Assembly (NCBI RefSeq): GCF_040115645.1
Contig: NC_089562.1
Location: forward strand, 1,240,001-1,304,000
From: Euwallacea fornicatus
Taxonomy: Eukaryota > Arthropoda > Insecta > Coleoptera > Curculionidae
Direction of reading: 5' to 3'
Length of the DNA: 64,000 nucleotides
The notes under the pieces are model-generated. The model searched no databases, was not told the DNA's origin, and saw only the letters and a program-made list of their open reading frames with translations. Below, piece by piece: positions 28,401 through 43,400 of this stretch (within the stretch, counting starts at the first letter, position 1; each line of letters starts with the position of its first letter). Position numbers and translations under genes: made by a program.

Positions 28401-31400
28401 CAGAAAGGGCAGATGAGACGGGATTGTCTGCTTCTGGCAGATAAATCATTCGTTATAGAAATGCCTTCAAATCGGTCTGTATAATAATTCATGTCAAAAT
28501 TTATTCGCTGAGGCGAGAATAAAGTGAACTTGGCCAAAAGGCATGTTCGGTGTCATTGATATTCGAAGCTGTGCAGATAAGACTTTGTTTCATGTTTGAT
28601 GCGTAGAGTGGTTTTATTTCAAAAATAACTGCCTTAGTTGTTTCAGTCGGCTAAGAAAATGGAGTTTTGATCAAAAATACGTATTAAAAAGTAGCTATCG
28701 AACGTTACATTGGAAGATAGTGAAATCCAGGGAGGGGAGGATCACGATTTTCCAGTAAGAGAACGGCAAGAACAAAAGAATCAACGTCGTAGCGAAACGG
28801 TACAAATTCAAAATGTAGAAAAAATCGATCCATATCATTTGGGCAAGGTTCGGTTGAAAGAGGCTCCGAGAGGAATATACCACTAAGCCGCATACTTAAT
28901 TTTAATGCTTTTATCGGTAATTTTCTATAAACATTGAAATCTTATCATTCTAAGTTACGCAAAGAAAAGTCGACCTAAAGAGAAACGTAAAAGAAAACAA
29001 TCTAAAAGAATAAAGCAGTCGCTTGTCACTGACGACTGAATAAATAATTTGTCAAAATTGCAGGATCTGCATACTTCGCGACATGTCAATGGCTTCTTGT
29101 ATGTTCAGCACCATAAGGGGTCTGTGTTCTTTGAAGAAAAGTGCATTTCGAGCTAGCAAAAAGAGGGGCGTACAGAACACAACTTCCTAGAATCAAAAGA
29201 GAAACTTAACTGGACGGTTTACATTGGATTAAACAAAAATTTGAAATTGCTGAATGCGCTGAGTGCCTAAATTTAATTTTATTTAAAAGAAAAATAAATG
29301 TTTATTTCTGACTTGCTTGCTCTATTACTAACGATAGTTGTTGATTCGGAGGAGAAGGAATCTCAAACACGATCGCCTTCTCGAGCTGCAATTTGATCTG
29401 GAAATAATTGAAGTCAAAGTAAATCAGCAGCAAGGAACAGATTAGCCCTGATCCGAGAAAATGGCTTTAGAGGCGGTATTTTTCCAGGCGGCCGTTAATG
29501 TAAGCGCCCCGTTCTATCGCATTAAATATTAAAGCGGGATTCCGGCTCCACCGACCAGGGATGAATGCTTAATGGGCAACACCGCATTGCTTATAATCTT
29601 GTTTACCTTCAATATTATCAGTCGTGAAACACATATTTCTATTCTCACAAGACCTAAATTACTAGATAAGGCAAACTGTACAAACATATCATGTTCAAGT
29701 ACATATTTGAAATTATCTAAAAATATATTTGTCTTGTTGGTTTTGTCAAGCCGTGTAGTTCATTTTTAAAGTTAATATACACAAAGAAATTCAACAAAAG
29801 CAAACCGAGTATCGCCAAGGTACTTTGGGGCGCACTTAAAAATAAATCAGGAAAATTCATTTTCAGTTTCTTTGTAGTTTTTCCTTATTTGTCGGGAAAA
29901 ACGGAAAATAACGTGGTTTGCAGTCGGCAAGAGTCTTTCCGCATTCCTAGTCATTTAATTTCGCCGAGCCACGGAGAATCTCGCAATTCTTTTACGTAGT
30001 CGTACAATCGCTCTTAAGAGATTTTTTTCCCATTTCTTCCAACAATTTTTTATTACCTTTGACTTCCTTTATGGCAATTAGAGGGGAATTTCCGGGCCGA
30101 AAGGCGAGGTGACAATGGCATTGTTTGGTTTATTAGTTGTTGAAAAAACCAATCCATTTGCTATCAGATAATGGATCGGGTACGTACGTGGAAAAATAGT
30201 CTTTCATTATGTGAGCACGTTTACTAATTGGCACTAAAGTAAACAAATTGCGAACGGGAAATAGGTTTTTCATCAGTTTTTGTCGCGCGGGAGACATAAT
30301 ATGACCCAGATCAATAATTCCTAATTGCGTTAGTGTATACGAGAAATTGACTGATGGAAACGTATTATTGGAAGGGTGATCAAACATATAGATATTTTCA
30401 GTTTACAGAAGTATTGTGTTTATTGTTGTTAAACCACAGGATAAATGTTTATCGATTTAATAAATGCCGCTCTTTTAAACATTTTTGCTACTAATGGCGT
30501 CTTCAAATCATTCATTATTAAGGTAAATATCCCCGTAACTCCGGAAGCTATACGCAAAAAATTGTTGAATTTTAAGTAATAAAATGGCGGCACCACGCAT
30601 TTAGACGTGACTAATTTCGGTAGCCTTGTGCAGGGTATTCGCTATAGAAACTGTCAAAGTTTCACATAGTCTTTTTCACATTTCGCCTCGCGTTCTAACA
30701 GTTTTTATGATATATTGTATATTATCAATACACTAAAATACGCTAAAACGAAGGACCTGTCAAAGTTACACAATTGAGCAAAAAATTCGATTCTTCGGAA
30801 GAAATGCTCGGTGGTTTTCCTCGAAAGAAGATTAAATTAAGGAGGTAAGAGAGTGTGCGACTCGGTGAACGCTGACGGTTGATCATTAAAAAAAGTTCAA
30901 ATAGACGTTGAAATGTCAGAGACATTTGTTGAACAAAAGCATCACTCATATGTTGTGTGTTGTCAATTCACATTTTATGTGGTAATGGCATGAAGATTTT
31001 TTTAAATTTCGTGATTGTCCAAAAATGATGTATGCATGAAGCAAACGGCAATTTTGATGCGCAATTTATAAGGGGCTGTTAACTGAAATTCGTAGGATCT
31101 TTTCTTATCTCGTTCGTCATTCTCAATAAGGCTAAAATCGTCTTGTCACCGCGAAAAATTAATTAAAAAAAGATAAATAGATGTTACATACTGCAACAAA
31201 AGAAATTCCTTTTCTTTATTAAATAATTTTAAAAAAGCACTTTTAAATAATTAAGTAACATTATGCTGGTAATAAAAACTGTTGAAAACACATTCCTTCA
31301 ATTTCAATACACACACTCCCTGTAACATCTAAAATAACAGGATTTGAATAAATTAGTTAGGTTTTTTCTTGAATTCGTTGTCCTAAATCATTTGAATTTC

Positions 31401-34400
31401 GATTTAAAATTTACATTCATCTGCATTCCTACTGATTATTCGGCCGTCAAAGTACCGTCTTAAGAAATTCAAAGTTTGTTCATTACAGTGAGCAGTTGCA
31501 CCATCTGGTTGAAAATAGCTACTTTCTAGTTTATCATTGTGCACTCGTTCAAGAAATGAAAAAAGAATTTCATTTCGATAGTGTTTTCCAGTTAGTGCTA
31601 TTGAAAACAAATAACTCGCCATTATTAACAAATAGTGCTGTGAAAACGAAATACCTTCATAACAAAAAATGCATTTCTTCCCTCGTTTAATGCTGTCCAA
31701 ACTCCGACTTTCTTTCCACGTACTACCTAACCATTAGCGCATGAGGAGTTTTCACCGTCCAAATGCCCATATTATGAAAATTTACATTAAAAGAAATGCG
31801 AAATCAGGTTTTTCAGTATAAACACCTTTTTGCAACTGTATTATTGTTGGCAGTATAATACAGGTACCACCGGCAGAACAGAACTCGTTTATTGTAACAT
31901 AACGAGAGCAAGTTCTGCATAGATTGGACAAAATATGAATAATGCCACAATTCTGTCCGCATAAGTTAATGACATGTTCCAAATGAAACCCGAATTTGTT
32001 GAAATGGCTACTTAATAGCTGTCGGGGGATTTTCATCAATTATGTGTTATCCAGCTCGAAGTACCTCTTCTGTAAGAAGAGTTACCCGTCCACTTCTCTC
32101 TTTTAAACTTTAAATGAGTTTACGCTACTTTTAAGAGTATTTTTAAACTATTCATAATTAACTGCCGTATCGGGCACTGCTTCTCGAAACATTTCAAGAC
32201 AAGGCTGCATGTGATATGGTCATTTCTCATTTATTTCCTGACCTTTTTGATCAGGTATCCGTCAGTAAAGTAACATTATTAACGAGTTACCAACAGGCTC
32301 TTTGAAATTTAGGTATCGAAAAATGTCGGTTTTCGTATGGATGTGAAAAATCCGGCGAAAAATTAACTAAATTATTGAAAAATTAGGTTGTTTTTTTGTT
32401 CTTGTTACCTTCTTCAGCAAGTTGGAATAAGGTGCAGCGCTCAGCTTGCAATTGCCGAGCTCACTGTAAACGAAGCACGAATGACTTTTAAGTGATTGAA
32501 GAGAGATCAGAATTCAACCTCAAGCTGAAAATGTTGGCTTTAAAACAGTTCGAATGCAAGATCATTTTCTATAAAAGTCGCGTAACGCCAAAAAATCTCA
32601 AGAATTCATCGGAAATTCCAAATAAAATTTATTACATTTAAAAATTCTGTCAAATGAATACTTTCGAATACTCGCAAGAAATCATTCTTGAATTCTCTCG
32701 AACGGTTTAAATTTTGTTTGGAAATACCGAAAAATATTTTGGGTAACTCCAGTCGACTTCGGAATATTTCAGGTTTCTCTAAGTGACTACTTTCGTGTGA
32801 TCGATCGACGCAATTTCTACAAGAACGCCCTGTAAATTACTTGAATTTTCCCACCAAATGATTAGAACAATAATGCAACACAACTTTCTAATTGAATGAC
32901 GATTAAAGCTACTATAAAATAAACATGCCTCAGCTCCCTAAATCGGATAAAGTATTTTTTGGTAATCATTATAAATAATGCAAATCTCCGGGCAACAACT
33001 GTCTCAAATGATGCCTTGAAGACTGTTATTAAATCCCTCTAAGCGCTGTTTCATGATTTATAACCGAAATTATGACCGACAGTTACGTTCGCTTTTACTC
33101 GAAAATTCAAAATGGATTCCTCCATAAACCATCTTGAAAATCGCTCTAAAAATAATCACAATGTCGGTAATGAGCAATACTTTTTTTTTTCGTAATATAT
33201 TTAAAAAGCTTTGTTGAAAATAGATACGCATAATGAAAAATGGGATTGCAAGCTGGTGATACGATCGTTTCATAAGACGTTTCCTTCAACGGGTGAAAGA
33301 AAAACTCGACGATGGGGCGCAAATGCCAAAAGAATAGAATGAAGGATGGCATTTTGAAATAAATTGTTTAGTGTTCAGCGTTTCGGAGTCAGATGTTGAA
33401 TGGAACGAGAATACAAAGTAACGCTTGCACAATGGCCCCCGATATGCTGATTTCAAATTTCGTCAGACATTTGAAGGCCCCGAAGGAAAACGAATACACG
33501 ATGATATCGTGGTGGAAACAAAATTAATGAGATATGATGGGAAAGTGAGAAGCCACTTTCACGACGACGGATTATCATATTGAAAATGTTCAAATGAACG
33601 CCGATTTCCATAAAGCGCATTAAAAATTTAACATATTCAAAGAAAACACCTTTACGAAAGCAGTTTCCGACGATCGATCGCCGTTCTATTTGCAATTTCC
33701 AGGAGCCTCAATTATTGTTCGATATCGGCGGCCGTTTTCGTTTTAGTTCCACCGTTCTTTCGCTGTTTTACATCGCTTTTTTATCGCTTTGGCACGCAAA
33801 CTTTTTAAATTAACTTATATCCCGCTAAAATGCTGAAACAAGATTCAAAATAACTTTGCAAGTAGATGAAAACTGAAGATGCATCCATCGCTCCATGGGG
33901 GCGCATTTACGCTTGGTTTCCTCTTCAACAATGCCGATGCTCAGGAGGATATATACGAATCGCTGTAATTAAAAAAACTTGCGACGAAATGCGAATACGA
34001 CACTCCTGGAAATGCGAAACGCTTTTTCCTTTGTGAATAATGACTGTGCACTTTAGCTTCCAGTTTAATCCACTAGCAGACAGTCAGTGTATGTCTCTAA
34101 ATGGAGGTATGCTTAACGGAAATCGCTCGAAATTTTCTCGCTGTTTGAACACATGTACACCCTTTTATTGTTGTTTCGGATTCAGCTTAATCTCCTTTAA
34201 TTCATTGAACAAACTTACCAAATAACAGAGAGCTAAACTTTTCCTTTATATCTTCTCAATTCCTTTTTTATGGCAAAACCTTCCCCGTCCCAGTTGCCAA
34301 ACCCATTCGAAATTTAAAAGTGAGGGGAGGGCGCAGCAGGCGAATTATAATTTCAGATATAAATCCTGAGAAATAACGCTTATAGCAGTTTAGTATAAGT

Positions 34401-37400
34401 CTGCCAAGGATCACTTAGGACAGTTGTTGCAGGCAATCTACATTTTTATAGGGAGGGGGGCAGGTAATAAATAACATCATGAATTAAAGCTGGTGGCAGT
34501 TCGTACTCAAAAACAGGCTTATTGTTTTGCTTTATTATTTAGTTTCAATCGGACCGATTTGACTGAAATCGCCAAAACACCCGTCGACGCGTGTGTACCG
34601 AGGCGCAGTTCACGTCGAAAACGTGCGTTAAAAAACATGAGTAAAATCGCAGCTGAATCGAATTTCAATAAAATTTCACTGATGTTCCGGAGTGAATCTA
34701 ATTAAATTTAGTTCATGTCCGCGCAAGGAAAAAATTACCCAACACCTTCGCTCAAAGATCCGAATCTTGAAATTTTAAATTAAAATATCGATTAATATGC
34801 AACAAAGTCCATTTCAATTTCATCGCTTCTTTGTTCACCATTAAAAACGTTCGTTAGTTTTATTGGCGAGATGCAAGAAGATATTACTGTCTCGCTTCTA
34901 TTTATACATCCAGATAGAGTAGATCCGGGCGGAACGAAGAAAATCCAATCCAATTTAACGCAGTTTAAGCTTGTACAGGTCTTGGCAAGCTTTTCTGTGT
35001 TGAGTTTAAGACATAAAAAGCTCCTTTCTAAATGAGTAGAGAGTGTTTTTAAAGTGTAAAGGGAAATCCTCCTTGGTCCGGGGTTGAATTAGACGAGGAG
35101 GCCCTTCTTAAGACACATAGATTTACAGGAGTTCGTTCTCAAGCACCGTCTAAAGTCTAGATGGGGGCGTGATTTAAACATCCACAATTTGGAATAATCT
35201 ATCACCCGAAAGTTCCTGCTGACACTGCGGTATTAATAACATCCTATCTCACCTCGTGAAATCGACTAAAGCTGGAAAAAGTGACATCTTGTCTGGAGAA
35301 GGAGAAATTAATTTATCCGAGTAAATCTTTAACGAAGCAATTTGTAGGTATATAGCGGTGACCTTAAAACCGCACCTTATTATTCATTCTTGAAGGGACC
35401 CAAAAGCTCGGCGCAACCCTCGTTATGTAGTTAAGCTCGAATTATACGCTTAATCTACTTTTGTCGTGATTAATAATATTGTATGTCTTCGAATTTAGCT
35501 CCCTTTTGGCGGGCGTATGCAAAGTTTTCAACTTGGCCTGTTTGTTACGCTCATGCTGCCCGGATTAGGAACGTTCGCGAAAAGTTTCGAATAATTTCAG
35601 ATGCCCCGGTTAAGCCTTCTACGGAATTAACTCTTTTGGGGTAGTTTTATGAAAAGGGTCGTGATATAATAAAGTTGATTAAATCATGTTCCAGACGGTA
35701 CATCACGCGCGTATTGGCTTTATTTGATTAATGATGGTTCAACAAAGACAACTTTGCCAAATACAGGTAGGGTCCTTTGTCGTTATTTCACCCTGACTTA
35801 TATAACTTATTTCTTATGAAATTAAGAGGCAAATCATATAGTGACTAAATGACGTGTGATTAAAATCCCAAAACAAAACGTCGCATGGACATTTCACTGC
35901 GACATAATATCCGGAGGACGAGCCTAATGCCCCAACATGCTCATAAATCATAACCCATTCACGTCGCCGCTGTTAGATGTTCATTTAATTAAACTTTAAT
36001 GCCAAGCCCGAGTTGTATGTGCGATATTGAGTCGAAAACTGTGCTAAAATCGATTAGGAAGTTGTAATGGTATATCAGAAAAGATTCTCAATAATATGTT
36101 ATACAGGCTGTACAAGTATCGATGTTGTGGTCAGTCCCCGACGGAGGATAATAGTTCTTTTTGATGACATCGTTTGGTTCCTGGCGATTCATGCAAAACG
36201 GAGTCGGACCGTCTTTTTTGAACGCCAGTAACATTGAAGGCATCTCTGGACTTATTCGAAATTCTGTGATTGTTTCCGAATGCTTTGAGGCATTGTCTCT
36301 ATTTCAACCTGCTTAGCCATTGGTATTGGGCGAGGCCGTACTTTCATTGGCGTATGGTCTGGCCTTCGGTATTGATTTTGTACTTAACAAAGCGTTTTTT
36401 TCCAGTCGGTGTTCTTGTGTAATTTTCATTTGAACGTTCAATTAACAATTTGTATAACGCATAAATATCTGCAAAACGGTTTTGGAAGCCATAAACAATA
36501 GAGTTGTTTCCTTTCGCGGTGTTTCAATATCTTGTAGACAATGCAAAAATACAGGGTGTCCTCGAATTACGTGGCCAAAATAATACCGCAGATTGTTTGA
36601 GTGAAAATAAGTCGATTTAACTAAACTTCCCTCAGTCCAAAAGTTGATAATTATGGAGCTACAGGGTGTTAAAGTTGAAAAAAAAAATCACATTTTCTTT
36701 AATATCTTTCGATTTCTTTGAGTTAATTTCACGAAATTTCATATTTAAGGGTGTTTTAGGATACGAAATTCAAATTTATTAACGATTTAGTTGTTTCTTC
36801 TAGGGGGCGCCACAAGCGACCATTAGGACACATTTGAATCTCTGTAACTTTTTCGTGCCACGGTGTATATTATTTTGGTATTTAAAAACCTTTTTCCCTA
36901 CCTTTTATACTTAGAAAAGGTATACTTTATTGACGTCGCTAGAAGCAACGGTTTTGGAGAAAAATGCATCTAAGCCTGATGATGCATGCAAATTACCTTA
37001 AAATTATTTTCCGTTAAAAAAAATTAAGTTTTTCAAAAATAATTATTAGTAAAGGTATAACAATAAGTTTTCAAAATCAGATATTATTTTGACTATTACA
37101 ACGGCAAAGTCCATAAACTAACAGCATATCCACCATTTCAGAATAAGTGAATTTATTGGCCATACTTATGGATATTTACAGGAACAAGAAGCGAAACTGA
37201 CAAGAAAAACTGAGGGCTAAATAAAAAAACTGACATTTGAGAAACAAATTCAAGTGTTAAAATGTCAATTAAAAACATAGCCAACTGAGTTATTTACTTA
37301 AAAGCGCCAACGCAAATATGCAGCGCATTAGAATTATGCGTTTTTCTCCAAAACCGTTGCTTCTAGCGACGTCAATAAAGTATACCTTTTCTAAGTATAA

Positions 37401-40400
37401 AAGGTAGGGAAGAAGGTTTTTAAATACCAAAATAATATACACCGTGGCACGAAAAAGTTACAGAGATTCAAATGTGTCCTAATGGTCGCTTGTGGCGCCC
37501 CCTAGAAGAAACAACTAAATCGTTAATAAATTTGAATTTCGTATCCTAAAACACCCTCAAATATGAAATTTCGTGAAATTAACTCAAAGAAATCGAAAGA
37601 TATTAAAGAAAATGTGATTTTTTTTTCAACTTTAACATCCTGTAGCTCCATAATTATCAACTTTTGGACTGAGGGAAGTTTAGTTAAATCGACTTATTTT
37701 CACTCAAACAATCTGCGGTATTATTTTGGCCACGTAATTCGAGGACACCCTGTATATCTTGCTTACTTGACGATTTTATCAACCGACGATGATGATGATG
37801 ATGATGATGATGACAACTTTGTTTATATATTTCGCAATAACTGTGCAACGTTTTAACATGTTTGATGAAAATATGTTCCATACAATTATATAATTGTATG
37901 GAACACATATATGGCCATTTAGCGTGGCAATCATTACGATAATAACACGCGCCCCACGTTTCATGGGCTAGACCAACTGATTCCTTGCTTTTGTTAACGA
38001 TTGTATATTTGCTTTATATAAACAGGAGATGCAATTAGCCTAGCCGGTTCTTAAATCCTGAATTGTTGTCGGGTTCACTTAACCTGTATAGATCGTAACA
38101 CGTTTTGCTGTAATTATTTTTTAAATAAATAATTTTTTTATTACGTTCACGATTTATCGTTAAAATTTACGTTTGGGACGGACTGTTTATTTTTTATTTT
38201 ATTGAATTTGGGAATTTCACACACAAGCAGGAATTGCCAAAATGGTTGAATAACACACTTTTTTTCATTTGAAATTATTTAGACTAGCATCCATGTTTCA
38301 TTAAGGGTTCGGATGAAGACCCTTTCTAAGGTTTTTGTGGTACCTAATTTACTCTGTCTTTTTTAAATTTAGCTTTTTGCGTTGGTAAATACTGCAAGTG
38401 ATTGTGTTAGTGTTTGGTTGTTTTTTATGTATCCGATGAAAAAAAAAAGTGAACAATCCAAATATAAAAAACAAAAATATACTCAATAAAATAAATTGTG
38501 CAAGCTACTTCAAGAAAATGTGGCTGTAAAGACAGAAATAAATTCATCCGTAAAAAAACCTTCTCCGACACTAAAACTTTTATTGTTTGTAAAGGCTTAA
38601 ATTACTCTGTCACCTCCAAATGTGTTCCTAAGCTCGACTTCATTTCAGCTATAGAAGAAACAACTGAAACCTTACCAAGTTAACACCAACACGAGTCTGC
38701 ACTTAAGTCAAAACTAATTGCAGATAGATTTTTTGAACTTGAACAAAATTCGACCCCCTTTGAACAAAAGGCGGTGTGCAATTCTTTAGGAAAAATCTAA
38801 TAATATTGAAATCCTTCTAGAAGACAAGGGTAACGCTATGACCACACTGAACTCTGTCACTTATTTGCAAAAAATTGAGGGCCTTTCAAATGATGAGAAC
38901 TGTACTAAATCAGATGTAGCCCCCCCCCCCCTCACACACAAAAAAAAACACCGAACAGACAAATTTATAACACACTTGAAAACAAACAACGATGGTTTTA
39001 CAGTCACAGAAAGTTAAAAATTAAAAATACACACAATCACAATAGTAAAAGACCTCATTTTAATGGCGTTGCTAAGATTCACAAAAATAACATATCCTTA
39101 AGGTCTATTATTAGTGGCATAAACTCATACACGTATGCGACGCTTAGATTTTTACTAAATACCCCAAATGCATCAATAGAAAACACAGATTCTCATATTA
39201 AAAACGAATGGAATATGTTGAGTTAGGCCCAAATCACACGTTGGCATGTTTTCTCTTTCTCAGCTTATTTACAGATGTTCCAGTTGATAAAACATTTTCA
39301 TTCAAAGTAAACTTAAAAATGAAGTCAATCTTGGAGAACGTTCTAAATTAAACAATAAAGTTATTATGAAGTTAATAACGGTTTGTTTGCGACCGACTTA
39401 TGTTCAATATCAAAATGATTATTGTCAGCAAAAGGCTGGGATGACAATGGGGCCCCCATTGTCAATGACTCACGAAAATGAACACAAAAAATATTATTTA
39501 TGAAGTTCCTTGCGAGTGTGAGAAATGTGATATTGGCGAAGCCTTCAGACTCTTAAAAAAGTATTAAAGGACGCAGAAAAAGAAGTTGAGCACTAACCAA
39601 TGCCGCTTAGAGTAATAACCAACAAAGGAAATGAAGTCTGAATAAAAGATTAATTTGGGCATAATTATAAAATACCAACTCATCTCACATGAACCTTTTG
39701 GAACGATGACTGTATTAATTACAAAAAAAAGCTCTTTTTCAGCAGTGTTACCCTTGTGAAATTAGCAAATTCCTCCATAATCGTTTGTTTCTTTTTGTTT
39801 AATTAATTTTGTTTATATATAGGCCTAGGGTTAAAATCGCAATCAAATACCATTTAAGTGTACGTTGTTAGCATCAGTCGTTTTCAAAACCGATTTCTGT
39901 TTATGTTCAGTCTAATTTCTAATGTGGCAACCTTTTTGTTCAAACTCAGTTAGCATAAGAAGGTTTTCAATGATGCTTTTGGTTACGTTTAATTTATATT
40001 GAAATATTCCAGCAGATTTCTTTAGGATGGAAGTCAGATTTTAGACTCACGTTTCGACACGCGTTTAGACTCGAATATAGATGCGCTCACGTTTAAGTAA
40101 GATGTAACATTCACATTGAACTAGCGCACATGGAGGTCGTTGTTCGTTCGTTTTTTTTTCGATTGTCACATTTGTCGTAATTATTGTATAGCGTAGTTAT
40201 CGTTATCAATAGACTTTAATTAAAGTTGCGAAGGTTGTTAGTCAATCTGCTCGAAACAGTGTTTCTGAGACTGCAAACTCACAATGGTCCGCAGGTGAAA
40301 TATGCAGCCCGTATTCATCTTGGCTGCCAGTTCGTCGAAGTGTCACGTCTCGATTAACGCGAAAGATCATGGATCTTGGTTCTCTAGCCGCTTCATACAA

Positions 40401-43400
40401 TTTGGTTCCTTTATCCTTAAATCACATTTGGTCCTTTCGTCGGACCGAACGAGCAACAACTTAGAAGAGGAGTAACTCAGAGCGATCCACATATTTTATT
40501 TACAAAACCTCTCGTCGTTTCAAAAGACGATCAGAGATGTTTACGTCATCGAAACGTTAATAATGGTTTTTAAGAAAAAGTGAATATTCATTTTCGGTTC
40601 ATTTTAATTGAGAATGGTGTGCCATTCCATCACCCCAACAACCCCTGCTTGTATGTGAGACGTTATGCGAAAATAGGTTAAAAGGAAAAAAATCTGCTAA
40701 TAATAAAGAAATAATGTGATAACAGTATATCTCGTGTCATAATCAATAATTGAGTTGGAATGAAAGAAATCTTCTCCATAGCCTGAATGGAAAACAAAAC
40801 ACCATAAGGTTCCAATATGTACAATAGGAAAAATGGCCGAGTCCGAAACACTGCTTCAATGGAAAAGCCATATACTGACGAGCAAAAAGCTCTTCCCTAA
40901 GTTATTGTTCGCAGTTGTTCATTCTGAAGTTATTGGACATGAAAGTTGTACAATAAGTTCTTGGAAAAATATTGAGATTCAGAGCCCGCAATATTATTGA
41001 AAATTTCAGAGGAACATGTTTTCCATGGATAGATTTTCAATACGTCTAATACCGAAGTAAGTCCTCAGATAAAAAACTTTCCGTCTTTTGCTTTTAAGGG
41101 CCAAATCTTTTACGAGTATTTAAGCAGACACCTGACTTTTAAAAAGCCTTATTTGAAAATGATTTGCACTCCCGATATGCGGGGCTCCAAGAATTCGCAG
41201 ATATCGAAACCGGGAAGTTTTGCTCAAGATAGGGGATTTATTCCATGCCCAACAGGAGGCAATGAATAAATATTCCGGAAAGTTTGCACTTGAGCAGTCA
41301 ATGAGGTTTCGCACTTTCCTGGAAAGAAAATATTCTCCACAGCCTGGGTAATGAATTACTCACTGCCTTCAAAATATGTTACATTATGTTAGTTTAAGGT
41401 TTTTCCTTGAATAATAACGTTTAGTTTCCACCAATTTTTAATTATCACAAACAAAATTCAATTTGATAACAGCATCAACCGCAACTTAAGGGCTTAATCT
41501 TTATTCTTCTTTATTGAAATTTTCAATATAACCCGGTTTAATCTGTTACGATATTCTGTTTACAATTTTTCCATACAATTTTTGCTGAGGCATCAAACGA
41601 ACTAACGGACCAATTAACCTAATTAAAAGGGCTTTCAAATTTCCTAAAGCGAGTTACGTCGCCTCGTAGAGGGAAACTCTGAAGAAGAGACCTTGAAGTC
41701 CAATTTATAATCGATAACGTATTTTTGGTGAATATGCAAGAGATTGAAGACTTTAATGACCTTTTTCGTCTTAAAATATGTTCTATATGCCTGAGACGGG
41801 CTGTTTTTTTAAATTCTATATAAGAATGACGCCCAACACTTCAGTATGGGTTTCTGGGGTGCCGGAATTGAAGACTATTCGTAGTAAAAACTAATTGAGA
41901 GTAACAAACACTCTTCACTAAGAGCTCCCTTGATTTTTTTTTTTTTTTAATATATTCGCATTTTGATTAATTTTTGTTTTATCGGAGTCCTTTTGCAATT
42001 GTCTTTTGGCGTTCAAGTGAAAATTCAGAAATTTCTGCGGAAAATTCTAAATTAAATTTGCGATTTGAAAATATAATAACCACTCAACTTCCTGTTGTTG
42101 TCAAAATAGTAAAAACTCGTTACGCCATTACGGGATCCTTGTAAAGTAGACAGACGAGGCCTTTCCGACGAGCGGGCGGAAAAGTGAAGTGTTGTTTTGT
42201 TCGGCCGCATTGTAAGTCGTGTTTCGAGGAAAACACGACGTAACATTATCCCAATTGCAACAAACTTCACTCCGGGTTTTTGTAAATGACAAGCGGAATT
42301 AATTATCAAATCCAGTCACGAACACTGCGGGCACTTTTACCAACTTCATGGAAATGGTTCACGTGTACGTATAACGTTTCTTCCGGGGGGCGAAAGCGCC
42401 ACTTGGGAGAAACCGTACTTCTGGATATATTACTAGATATTATGAGAGCATGTGATTTTTCTTCCAATATTCTGCCTTGTTTGTTTACACAGCGGGTCGC
42501 ATATTTAGCTAATTTATTAAATATGCCGACAATATCAAATTTGAATGGGGTGTAATTGAATTGCAAATCGAAAACATGCAAATATGGCGTATAAATAATA
42601 TCTTTGACGAACTTGTGTGATCTTAAACGCCTTTCAAATTTCCAACATTGTTCGTTGTTTACCGCACACTAACGCAGTTTATCATTTATATGCGGTAAAT
42701 TCGTGTCATGCCTGAACTATCGTGTACGGTGTATTATTAAGATAAATTAAACAATTTAAATCGACCCCAGAACATTAATCTTTGTTTGCGCAAACGATGG
42801 ATTCACTTGACGTTCCAAAGGCAAACGCGCCTTTCCAGATTTCCAAGCATTATTACACGCAAACTAATTTAGTATAGTTACTCTATTTTATAAAAGTCCT
42901 TGGACCCTGTTTCTGAACGAGAATAGCCCATTTTACTAAATGCAATAATGAAATCGGATCCCGTTTCGCACCACGAAACTCAGTTATGGTTTCCGACGAC
43001 ATGTAATCAACTATTGTCTTTCTAAATGAGTTTTATGTAAATTTCGCCGCGATAATAGAAATTCAGGTTCTGAGGAAACTTCGGGAATTAATTTAATAAA
43101 CGAGATCGGGTCTAGTGTGACACGTCTTGCTTTTAAAACACCTCGATTGTGGACTTTCCTGCATTTAGGCAGGACTCTTTTAAGATAAAAATCAACAAAA
43201 ATTAATATAAAGTAACCTGAACCAACTTTAAAATGTCTAAAAAATTATTTAAAAAAACGCTGCTTGAAAGCATCTTTAAAAACGTTATCAGCCATGAACC
43301 AATTTATTCATCGTTCTTAACGATGTTATCAAACAAAAATTTCAACTTGACGGTAAAGTTTTAATGGCTTGTTCAGTCCCTTTGACTTCATGTTATTGTA

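Noticed and set aside
34493..34705. Plus-strand frame with a basic PRRSSRRKR stretch and splice-like flanks
   Set aside because: No domain or neighbouring exon supports it, and the basic run comes from a short CpG-rich patch.
37563..37964. Open frames with poly-Asp, poly-His or poly-Ile runs
   Set aside because: These are readings of the (GAT)n repeat and of the foldback arm, not genes.
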